NCBI RefSeq assembly: GCF_903643065.1
Contig: NZ_CAHJWX010000189.1
Location: 1 to 5,083 of the forward strand
DNA length: 5,083 bases
Source: Sphingomonas bacterium
GTDB lineage: Bacteria > Pseudomonadota > Alphaproteobacteria > Sphingomonadales > Sphingomonadaceae
Reading direction: 5' to 3'
In this document: piece after piece, positions 1 to 4,990 of the stretch
Layout: every line of letters starts with the position of its first letter
Numbering within the stretch: the first letter of the stretch is position 1
The notes under the pieces: generated by a model
Database searches by the model: none
What the model was told of the DNA's origin: nothing
The model's input: only the letters and a program-made list of their open reading frames with translations
Position numbers and translations under genes: made by a program

Positions 1-1
1 G

Positions 2-1252
2 GCGGCGCGCACCGCCAAGGAGCGCGCGATCGTGCTGCGGCGGATGCATGACCTGATGCTGGCGCATGCCGAGCCGCTCGCGCGGCTGCTGACGCTGGAG
101 CAGGGCAAGCCGCTGGCCGAGGCGCGGGGCGAGATCGGCTATGCCGCCTCGTTCCTCGAATGGTTCTCGGAGGAGGGCAAGCGGCTGTACGGCGACGTGA
201 TCCCGAGCCACGGGGCCGACCAGCGGATCGTCGTGCTGCGCCAGCCGATCGGCGTGGTGGCGGCGATCACGCCGTGGAACTTCCCGGCGGCGATGATCAC
301 CCGCAAGATCGCGCCGGCGCTCGCCGCCGGCTGCGCCGTCGTCGTCAAGCCGGCGGAGCAGACGCCGTTCTCGGCGCTGGCGCTGGGCGTGATCGCCGAG
401 ATGGCGGGGCTGCCGCCGGGCCTGCTCAACATCGTCACCGGCGAGCCGCGCGCGATCGGCGCCGAGCTGACCGGAAGCCCCGTCGTCCGCAAGATCAGCT
501 TCACCGGCTCGACGGCGGTGGGCGCGCTGCTGTTCGCCCAGTCCGCGCCGACGATCAAGAAGCTGAGCCTGGAACTGGGTGGCAACGCGCCGTTCATCGT
601 CTTCGACGACGCCGATCTGGACGCGGCGGTGGCGGGCGCGCTCGCCTCCAAGTTCCGCAACGCCGGCCAGACCTGCGTCTGCGCCAACCGGATCTACGCG
701 CAAGCGGGCATCCACGACACGTTCGTGGCGCGGCTGGTCGCGGCGACGCGGGCGCTAACGGTGGGCGACGGGTTCGACGAGGGCGTGGCGATCGGGCCGT
801 TGATCGATGACGCCGCGCTGGCCAAGGTGGACGAGCACGTCGCCGACGCGGTTGGCGGGGGCGCGACCGTGCTGACCGGCGGGGAGCGTCTGAACGGCCG
901 CTTCTATGCGCCCACCGTACTCGGCGGCGTCACGCCCGGGATGCTGGTGACGCGCGAGGAGACGTTCGGGCCGCTCGCCCCCGTCATCCGCTTCGACACG
1001 GAGGAGGAGGTGGTGCGCCTCGCCAACGACACCGAATTCGGGCTCGCCGCCTATTTCTACGCGCGCGACGTCGGCCGGGTGTGGCGCGTCGCCGAGGCGA
1101 TCGAGAGCGGCATCGTCGGCGTCAACACCGGGCTGATCTCGACGGAGGTGGCGCCGTTCGGCGGGGTGAAGGCGTCCGGCCTCGGCCGCGAGGGATCGCG
1201 GCACGGCATCGACGACTATGTTGAGCTGAAGTACATCTGCATCGGGCTATGA
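2..1252 (+). CDS. gabD: Succinate-semialdehyde dehydrogenase, 5'-truncated by window edge
   Basis: This cytoplasmic aldehyde dehydrogenase oxidises succinate semialdehyde to succinate, the last step of 4-aminobutyrate degradation; close relatives also take glutarate semialdehyde. The frame is open from the first base, so the true start lies upstream. About 416 residues are visible and roughly 65 are missing compared with the 482-residue E. coli GabD. The GTG at 32 is internal, because the preceding codons (AARTAKERAI) already match the family. Counting from that GTG, I see the ITPWNFP substrate/cofactor segment (79-85), KPAEQTPFSAL (106-116), FTGS (157-160), the general-base Glu in LELGGN (Glu181, codon 572-574) and the nucleophile in GQTCVCAN (Cys215, codon 674-676). 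The C-terminus (KYICIGL) matches E. coli GabD almost exactly. Glu109 replaces the Ser found in the NADP-preferring E. coli enzyme, which suggests NAD use. The stop overlaps the stop of the opposing MarR gene. Confidence 0.95.
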   Translation, partial: AARTAKERAIVLRRMHDLMLAHAEPLARLLTLEQGKPLAEARGEIGYAASFLEWFSEEGKRLYGDVIPSHGADQRIVVLRQPIGVVAAITPWNFPAAMITRKIAPALAAGCAVVVKPAEQTPFSALALGVIAEMAGLPPGLLNIVTGEPRAIGAELTGSPVVRKISFTGSTAVGALLFAQSAPTIKKLSLELGGNAPFIVFDDADLDAAVAGALASKFRNAGQTCVCANRIYAQAGIHDTFVARLVAATRALTVGDGFDEGVAIGPLIDDAALAKVDEHVADAVGGGATVLTGGERLNGRFYAPTVLGGVTPGMLVTREETFGPLAPVIRFDTEEEVVRLANDTEFGLAAYFYARDVGRVWRVAEAIESGIVGVNTGLISTEVAPFGGVKASGLGREGSRHGIDDYVELKYICIGL

Positions 1253-1726
1253 CGGCTCGGGTGGCGACGGCTCGCCCTCGCCCAGGTCGATCGCGGCGGT
1301 GAACGTGCGCAGCTCGGCCAGCAGATCGTCGAGCCGCTGCCGGCCGAACCGCGCCGCATAGTCGTCGAGCAGCGCGACCGTCCGGCGCGAGGTGTCGCGC
1401 ACCAGCGCCTGCCCGGACGGCGACAGCGTCAGCACCGCGCGGCGCCGGTCATGCGCGTGCGGCGCGCGCCGGATCAGCCCGCGCTCGACCAGCTCCTTGA
1501 GGATGCGCGCGACGCTGGGCGCGAACAGCAGCGCCGCCTCGGCGAGGCTGGTCGGGTCGGTCGGCCCGGCATGATCCAGCACGCGCAGCACGCGCCATTG
1601 CTGTTCCGTCACGTTGGCGGCGCGCAGCATGGGGCGGATCGGCGCCATCACCGCTTCGCGCGCCGCCAGCAGCGTCCCGGCGAGCGAACGCTGGTACGGC
1701 GGCAGTTTCCGTTCGGATTGTTCCAC
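1247..1726 (-). CDS. MarR-family transcriptional regulator, HpaR-like
   Basis: This is a predicted dimeric winged-helix DNA-binding regulator, 159 aa from the GTG at 1726. The sequence resembles the HpaR subgroup (homoprotocatechuate operon regulators): LLAAREAVMAPIRP (19-32), then VTEQQWRVLRVL (39-50), a characteristic segment of that group. The winged helix follows, with helices around residues 58-81 and a basic wing (HAHDRRRAVLTLS, 90-102), then a C-terminal dimerisation helix. The frame stays open upstream for another 45 codons to 1861. That extension is Arg/Ala-rich and unlike MarR proteins, and family members start just before the LPPYQRSLAG segment, so GTG 1726 is preferred; an AGGG-like stretch lies a few bases upstream of it. 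No hpa catabolic genes are visible, so I give no hpaR symbol. Its TAG stop is interleaved with the gabD TGA (CTATGA, 1247-1252). The target is unknown; autoregulation or control of nearby catabolic genes is possible. Confidence 0.88.
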   Translation of the reverse strand: MEQSERKLPPYQRSLAGTLLAAREAVMAPIRPMLRAANVTEQQWRVLRVLDHAGPTDPTSLAEAALLFAPSVARILKELVERGLIRRAPHAHDRRRAVLTLSPSGQALVRDTSRRTVALLDDYAARFGRQRLDDLLAELRTFTAAIDLGEGEPSPPEPS

Positions 1727-1897
1727 TGATCGCCCTGCTGCTGGCGCCCTGCGCTGGCGTCGCCGCCCTATGCACGGCGCGCGTCGGCGGGCACAACCCG
1801 GATTATCGGATGCGGGCCCGACGGACGAGACTTGGCCGACATGGCACGCCCGCGAAGCCACGGCGCAGGCCGCGGACGCATCAGATCGGGCCAGTTG
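1727..1897. other. Intergenic spacer upstream of the MarR gene
   Basis: This 171-bp stretch lies between the stop of the epimerase-like gene and the preferred start of the MarR gene, both on the minus strand. I find no convincing gene. Open frames cross it on both strands, but they have Arg/Ala-rich, shadow-like composition. On the minus strand a GATAAT hexamer (complement of 1802-1807) resembles a -10 element and would give a leader of about 70 nt for the MarR gene, but I see no matching -35. A GC-rich hairpin near the epimerase end (1858-1875) is listed separately. An 8-bp palindrome, CGGGCCCG, lies at 1813-1820. Confidence 0.5.
1858..1875 (-). terminator. Candidate transcript-end hairpin after the SDR operon
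   Basis: On the minus-strand RNA, CCGCGGC-CUGC-GCCGUGG folds into a 7-bp stem with one G-U pair and a 4-nt loop. It begins 22 nt after the epimerase stop codon, between that gene and the MarR gene. No U-run follows, so it is not a classical intrinsic terminator. It may mark an RNA 3' end or be a chance GC-rich fold. Confidence 0.2.
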
Positions 1898-2776
1898 TCA
1901 TGGCCGGAGGTGGTCGAGCAGGCTGGCGCCCTCAAATGGCCGCCATCCTACTCGCTCCCGCGTCAGCGCGCTGGCGGCGGGTACGTCCATCTTGGCGATG
2001 CGATCGAGCCAGCCGAAATGGTTCGCGGACGCCGCTGTCGACAGGCTGACGACGGGAAGCAGCAGGCGCTGGCCGATCGCCTCGGCGATCTCGCGCACCG
2101 GCACACCCTCTTCCGTGACGGCGTGGTAACACTGCCCCAAGCCGCCGCTTTCGAGAACCCGTCCGTACAGTCGCGCGGCATCGAGGCGGTGGACCGCCGG
2201 CCAGCGGTTCCGGCCGTCGCCGACATAGGCCGAAAGGCCTGTCTTGCGGGCATGGGCGAGCAGGTAACTGGCGAAGCCCTGCCTGGTCCGGTCGTGCACC
2301 TGCGGCATCCGCACCACAGTCGCGCGCACCCCGCGTTCGACCAGCGCCAGCGCCGTCTGCTCCGATACGCGCGGCATGCCATGCGCGTCTGCCGGCGGCA
2401 TGTCGTCCTCGGTGACGACGCGACCGGGGATGACCGGCAGGCCCGAGGTGACGATCAGCGGCTTGTCCGATCCCGCCAGCCCGTCACCAAGCGCCTCGAT
2501 CGCCCGGCGATCGGTCTCGCAGCTCGCCGCCATGTTGGAGAAGTCGTGATCGAACGCGGCGTGGATGACGGCGTCGGCCTGCTCGGCACCGCGCCGCAGG
2601 CTGTCCGCGTCCTGCAGGTCGCCACGATGCGCCTCGACGCCGGCGGCGACCAGGGCGGTCGCGGCGTCGTCAGAGCGGGCCAGGCCGACCACATGATGGC
2701 CGGCGGCGAGCAGGTCGGCGACGACGGCCGAACCGACGAACCCGGTCGCGCCCGTGACGAACACGTGCCTCACCAC
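1898..2776 (-). CDS. Atypical extended SDR, NAD(P)-dependent epimerase/dehydratase-like
   Basis: This is a 292-aa Rossmann-fold protein of the NAD-dependent epimerase type, probably cytoplasmic; its substrate is unknown. The nucleotide-binding motif TGATGFVG is at residues 8-15. Arg34-Ser35 after the second strand suggests NADP(H). Other marks are the GDL acidic segment (52-54), IHAAFDHDF (71-79), the TSG segment (110-112) and the strongly conserved WPAVHRLDAARLY (192-204), which belongs to a family often labelled SDR oxidoreductase or 3-beta-hydroxysteroid dehydrogenase-like. Residues 125-150, where YxxxK would lie, contain neither Tyr nor Lys. It is therefore an atypical SDR, and catalysis by the standard mechanism is doubtful. 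Two adjacent GTG codons (2776 and 2773) could start it; the Rossmann strand begins at once, so the start must be here. The second GTG overlaps the upstream SDR stop as GTGA, and Shine-Dalgarno pairing is weak, suggesting translational coupling. The C-terminus is a few residues shorter than I expect for the family. Confidence 0.87.
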   Translation of the reverse strand: MVRHVFVTGATGFVGSAVVADLLAAGHHVVGLARSDDAATALVAAGVEAHRGDLQDADSLRRGAEQADAVIHAAFDHDFSNMAASCETDRRAIEALGDGLAGSDKPLIVTSGLPVIPGRVVTEDDMPPADAHGMPRVSEQTALALVERGVRATVVRMPQVHDRTRQGFASYLLAHARKTGLSAYVGDGRNRWPAVHRLDAARLYGRVLESGGLGQCYHAVTEEGVPVREIAEAIGQRLLLPVVSLSTAASANHFGWLDRIAKMDVPAASALTRERVGWRPFEGASLLDHLRP

Positions 2777-3516
2777 GGCACCGGACCGTTCTCGTCGGAG
2801 AAGGTGCCGTTAGGACCGTCGTCGCCGATCAGCGCGAGGCGCACCGGCTCGCGCGCGCCTTCCTCCAGGCTGCGGGTGCCGTTGAAGTTGTTGAGCGCGG
2901 TCCTGGTGAAGCCCGGGCAGGCGGCATTGACCTTGATGCGCGTGCCTTCGAGCGCCAGCGCGAAGGCGAGCATCACCGCGTGAGACGCCGTCTTCGACAC
3001 GCTGTAGTTGCCGAACATCGCGCGGTGCGGGTTGGCGGGATCCGAGTTGAGCGTCAGTGACGCGCCCGAGCTGCCGGTGAGGACGATGCGCCCGGCCGGC
3101 GCCTCGCGCAGTAGCGGCAGCATCGCCTGCGTGACGGCGATGACGCCGAACACGTTGGTTTCGAACACAGCGCGCACGGCGTCGAGCGGCGCGTCGGTCA
3201 GCAGGTTGGTCTTGATTGCCTCGCCAAAGTCCTGGTTCGGCTTGGCGCGCGAGATGCCGGCGTTGTTCATCAGGATATCGAGGCGGCCGAACTCGGCGCG
3301 GATGCGAGTCGCGGCGGCGGCGATCGAGGCCTGGTCGGTGACGTCGAGTTGGATTGCGTGCGCGCGCTCGGAAATCTGCGCGGCGGCTGCCTGGCCCTTG
3401 GCGAGGTCGCGCGCGCCGACCAGTACGGTCAACCCTTGTGCGACAAGGTCCTTGGCGATCTGCAACCCGATACCTTGGCTGGCGCCGGTGACCAAGGCGA
3501 TGCGGTCATCTACCAT
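2770..3516 (-). CDS. Classical SDR oxidoreductase, carbonyl-reductase-like
   Basis: This complete 248-aa short-chain dehydrogenase/reductase is expected to interconvert a carbonyl and an alcohol with NAD(P)(H) in the cytoplasm. The cofactor loop TGASQGIG is at 10-17, and Arg36 in VGARD at the end of the second strand favours NADP(H). DVT (58-60) contacts the adenine and NNAG is at 84-87. The catalytic tetrad is visible: Asn121 in ETNVFG, Ser149/150 in TGSSG, Tyr171 and Lys175 (YSVSK). PGFTRT (201-206) follows. The segment between NNAG and Asn121 is longer than in minimal SDRs, and the protein ends SDENGPVPW. Both traits match the carbonyl-reductase-like SDR subgroup found in many proteobacteria. 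ATG 3516 is supported by a strong GAGGAG 9 nt upstream. It is the first gene of a two-gene operon whose second gene overlaps its stop, and it diverges from a TetR regulator with a candidate operator between them. The natural substrate cannot be inferred. Confidence 0.93.
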   Translation of the reverse strand: MVDDRIALVTGASQGIGLQIAKDLVAQGLTVLVGARDLAKGQAAAAQISERAHAIQLDVTDQASIAAAATRIRAEFGRLDILMNNAGISRAKPNQDFGEAIKTNLLTDAPLDAVRAVFETNVFGVIAVTQAMLPLLREAPAGRIVLTGSSGASLTLNSDPANPHRAMFGNYSVSKTASHAVMLAFALALEGTRIKVNAACPGFTRTALNNFNGTRSLEEGAREPVRLALIGDDGPNGTFSDENGPVPW

Positions 3517-3525
3517 GATGATACT

Positions 3526-3531
3526 CTCCTC
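3526..3531 (-). promoter_or_regulatory. Ribosome binding site of the SDR gene
   Basis: GAGGAG on the minus strand (CTCCTC on plus) lies 9 nt before the ATG at 3516. It is the strongest Shine-Dalgarno match in the window and fixes the SDR start. It contrasts with the weak site before the overlapping downstream gene. Confidence 0.8.
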
Positions 3532-3590
3532 GATTGCTGGTCAGCGGCAACCGGCTGCCCTAGATTGGATCGATTGGAACTCTGATCCGC

Positions 3591-3619
3591 TACATACGGA
3601 ATGACGTTCCGCTTATCAA
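3591..3619 (-). promoter_or_regulatory. Candidate promoter of the SDR operon
   Basis: On the minus strand a TTGATA -35 (3619-3614; five of six consensus bases) is followed by exactly 17 bp and then a TATGTA -10-like hexamer (3596-3591; a weaker match, three of six). Transcription would begin near 3583-3586, giving a leader of about 70 nt. That leader includes a small hairpin with one bulged base (3542-3557). The 17-bp spacer is filled by the inverted repeat listed separately, so a protein bound there would block RNA polymerase. The promoter is predicted from sequence alone. Confidence 0.5.
3597..3611. promoter_or_regulatory. Inverted repeat, likely TetR operator
   Basis: This is a perfect palindrome, CGGAA-TGACG-TTCCG, with 5-bp arms and a 5-bp centre. 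It is the clearest dyad in the 112-bp region between tetR and the divergent SDR. TetR-family dimers typically bind such dyads in the divergent region next to their own gene. It sits inside the spacer of the candidate SDR promoter and ends 17 bp before the tetR start codon. One bound dimer could therefore repress the operon and also tetR. Confidence 0.6.
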
Positions 3620-3623
3620 GGGA
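3618..3623 (+). promoter_or_regulatory. Ribosome binding site of the tetR gene
   Basis: AAGGGA lies 5 nt before the ATG at 3629. It supports that start over any downstream start. It overlaps the complement of the proposed SDR -35 element by two bases. Confidence 0.6.
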
Positions 3624-3628
3624 CGGAT

Positions 3629-4240
3629 ATGACGGGCGTAGCGGACGATCAAAGACCTGCGGCGACAGCCCCCGCCTATCGGCGCGTCCGTGCCGACGCC
3701 CGACGCAACATCGAGGCGTTGTTGGAAACGGCCAAGGCGGTGTTCGCGACGTCCGGCGTGGACGCGCCGATGCGTGAGATCGCCGACCGGGCAGGCGTCG
3801 GGGTCGGCACGATCTACCGCCACTTTCCCCAGCGCGCCGATCTGGTCGCGGCGGTGTTCCGCCACGAGGTTGACGCCTGCGCTAGCGCCGCCGCTCACCT
3901 GGCGACCAAACACGCGCCGGGCGAGGCGCTGGACCGCTGGATGCAGCGCTATGTCGACTTCATCGTCGCTAAGCGCGGTCTCGCCGCTGCGCTCCATTCC
4001 GGCTCATCCGCGTTCCAGTCGTTGCCGGCCTATTTCGACCAGCGGCTCGAACCGGCCTTGCAAGGCCTGCTGGACCGCGCGGCCGCTGTCGGCGAGCTGC
4101 GCGCCGACGCCGATCCGCATGACCTGCTCCGCGCCGTCGCCAGCCTGTGCATGCCGTCGGGTGATGGCGATCCGGCACCGGCGCGGCGTCTGGTGGCGCT
4201 GCTGGTGGACGGCTTGCGCTATCGTGGGCGCGTGTCGTGA
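3629..4240 (+). CDS. TetR/AcrR-family transcriptional regulator
   Basis: This 203-aa one-component regulator has an N-terminal DNA-binding domain and a C-terminal ligand/dimerisation domain. The TetR domain runs from about residue 21 to 80: RADARRNIEALLETAKAVFA (helix 1), then MREIADRAGVGVGTIYRHFPQRADLVAAVF, the helix-turn-helix with the typical GTIYRHF recognition region (60-66). The C-terminal half (about 85-200) includes WMQRYVDFIVAKRGLAAAL and ends LLVDGLRYRGR, a form common in bacterial TetR proteins with an SbtR-like ligand domain (recognised by eye, so tentative). Length is normal for the family. It is divergent from the SDR/epimerase operon with a palindrome between them, so local repression of that operon and autoregulation are the likely roles. 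The ligand is unknown. It is convergent with trmB, with only 16 bp between stop codons. Confidence 0.93.
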   Translation: MTGVADDQRPAATAPAYRRVRADARRNIEALLETAKAVFATSGVDAPMREIADRAGVGVGTIYRHFPQRADLVAAVFRHEVDACASAAAHLATKHAPGEALDRWMQRYVDFIVAKRGLAAALHSGSSAFQSLPAYFDQRLEPALQGLLDRAAAVGELRADADPHDLLRAVASLCMPSGDGDPAPARRLVALLVDGLRYRGRVS

Positions 4241-4256
4241 GGAATCGGGCGGCGCC

Positions 4257-4934
4257 TCAAGTCCGCTGGTATTGGAAATACCAGACCTCGTGGCCGTGGC
4301 GGCGTGCCTTGCGCTCGTAGCGCGTTTCCGGCCAGTCCGCCGGCCGCGCCAGGAAGTCGCGCGCGGTCGTCGCCGTCCAGCGGAAGTCGCCCCGGCGGCC
4401 CAGCACCATGCAGGCCCAGCGGCAATAGGTCGGGTCGTCCGTCCCCAGCCGGAACTCGGCGCCGGGCCGCAGCTTCGCCGCGATCAGGTCGAGCGGCCCG
4501 TCATTGGCCATGCGCCGCTTGGCGTGGCGCGCCTTGGGCCAGGGATCGGGGTGGAGCAGGTAGACGCGCGACAGGCTCGCGTCGGGCAGCTGCTCCAGCA
4601 CGTCGAGCGCGTCGCCCATGTGCAGGCGGACATTGTCCAGCTCGCCGTCGCGCAGGTGGCCCAGCGCCTGGACGACGCCGTTGAGGAACGGCTCGCAACC
4701 GATGAAGCCAGTGCCCGGCCGCGCCGCCGCCTGCGCCGCGAGGTGCTCGCCGCCGCCAAAGCCGATCTCCAGCTCCAGCGGGCGGTCCGCCCCGAACAGC
4801 ACGCGCGCGTCGAGCGGCCCCGCCGGCACCGCCACCGTCGGCAGCATCCGGTCGACCAACGCCGCCTGGCCCTCCCGCAGCTTGTGGCCCTTGGCCCGGC
4901 CATAGAGGCGGCGGATGGTGGCGGGGTCGGTCAT
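4257..4934 (-). CDS. trmB: tRNA (guanine-N7-)-methyltransferase
   Basis: This SAM-dependent enzyme forms m7G at position 46 in the variable loop of many tRNAs. From ATG 4934 it is 225 aa, close to the usual bacterial length (E. coli 239). SAM-binding motif I is ELEIGFGGGEHL (54-65), followed by FIGCEPFLNGVV (77-88; Glu81 binds the ribose) and MGDALDVL (106-113). The diagnostic TrmB motif LHPDPWPKARHAKRR is at 127-141. The C-terminal TRYERKARRHGHEVW (205-219) carries the conserved TxYE residues. The frame continues upstream to a GTG at 4985, but the extra residues are Gly/Ala-rich and the family starts near the RRLYGRAKGHKLR segment, so ATG 4934 is preferred. A perfect inverted repeat (4940-4954) lies just before this start and another (4266-4284) near the stop. 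It diverges from the lysine-rich gene at 4991. Confidence 0.94.
   Translation of the reverse strand: MTDPATIRRLYGRAKGHKLREGQAALVDRMLPTVAVPAGPLDARVLFGADRPLELEIGFGGGEHLAAQAAARPGTGFIGCEPFLNGVVQALGHLRDGELDNVRLHMGDALDVLEQLPDASLSRVYLLHPDPWPKARHAKRRMANDGPLDLIAAKLRPGAEFRLGTDDPTYCRWACMVLGRRGDFRWTATTARDFLARPADWPETRYERKARRHGHEVWYFQYQRT
4266..4284. repeat. Perfect hairpin at the convergent tetR/trmB ends
   Basis: CTGGTATT-GGA-AATACCAG is an 8-bp perfect stem with a 3-nt loop. It lies within the last codons of trmB (encoding WYFQYQ) and 26 nt beyond the tetR stop. No T-run follows on either strand, so it is not a textbook terminator. It could form in both transcripts and help define or protect their 3' ends. 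The arms are relatively AT-rich for this genome. Confidence 0.45.
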
Positions 4935-4939
4935 GGCAC

Positions 4940-4954
4940 CCGCGACTATCGCGG
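4940..4954. repeat. Perfect inverted repeat just upstream of trmB
   Basis: CCGCGA-CTA-TCGCGG is a 6-bp perfect dyad with a 3-bp centre. It ends 5 nt before the trmB ATG, in the region between trmB and the divergent gene at 4991. In the trmB RNA it would form a hairpin over the position where a Shine-Dalgarno site should be. It could instead be a protein-binding dyad or a chance GC-rich fold. Confidence 0.35.
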
Positions 4955-4990
4955 TTGGGCCCGAGCCGCCACCTCGCCCGTTCACCCGCC

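Noticed and set aside
32..34. GTG at 32 as the gabD start
   Set aside because: Codons upstream of it (AARTAKERAI) match the conserved GabD N-terminal half, and about 65 residues would still be missing. The gene begins outside the window.
139..1204. Antisense and alternate-frame open frames within gabD (for example 139-687 minus, 160-810 plus, 755-1204 minus)
   Set aside because: They are shadows of an unambiguous, highly conserved aldehyde dehydrogenase reading frame.
1729..1812. A hydrophobic stretch on plus (IALLLAPCAGVAALC) resembling a signal peptide or lipoprotein start
   Set aside because: There is no standard start codon directly before it and no ribosome site. The frame then becomes Arg-rich and runs antisense into the epimerase-like gene.
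1727..1861. A 45-codon N-terminal extension of the MarR-type protein, back to 1861
   Set aside because: The extension is Arg/Ala/Pro-rich and unlike MarR proteins, whose homology begins right after the GTG at 1726. It is more likely untranslated leader and promoter sequence.
1832..2983. A 383-codon plus-strand open frame antisense to the epimerase-like gene and part of the SDR
   Set aside because: It lies opposite two well-recognised SDR genes, has Arg/His/Ala-rich shadow composition with no family resemblance, and spans their junction. It is an effect of high GC and strong codon bias.
4935..4985. trmB start at GTG 4985, giving 242 aa
   Set aside because: The extra 17 residues are low-complexity and not typical of TrmB, and they would overlap almost the whole divergent intergenic region. 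ATG 4934 fits the family length.
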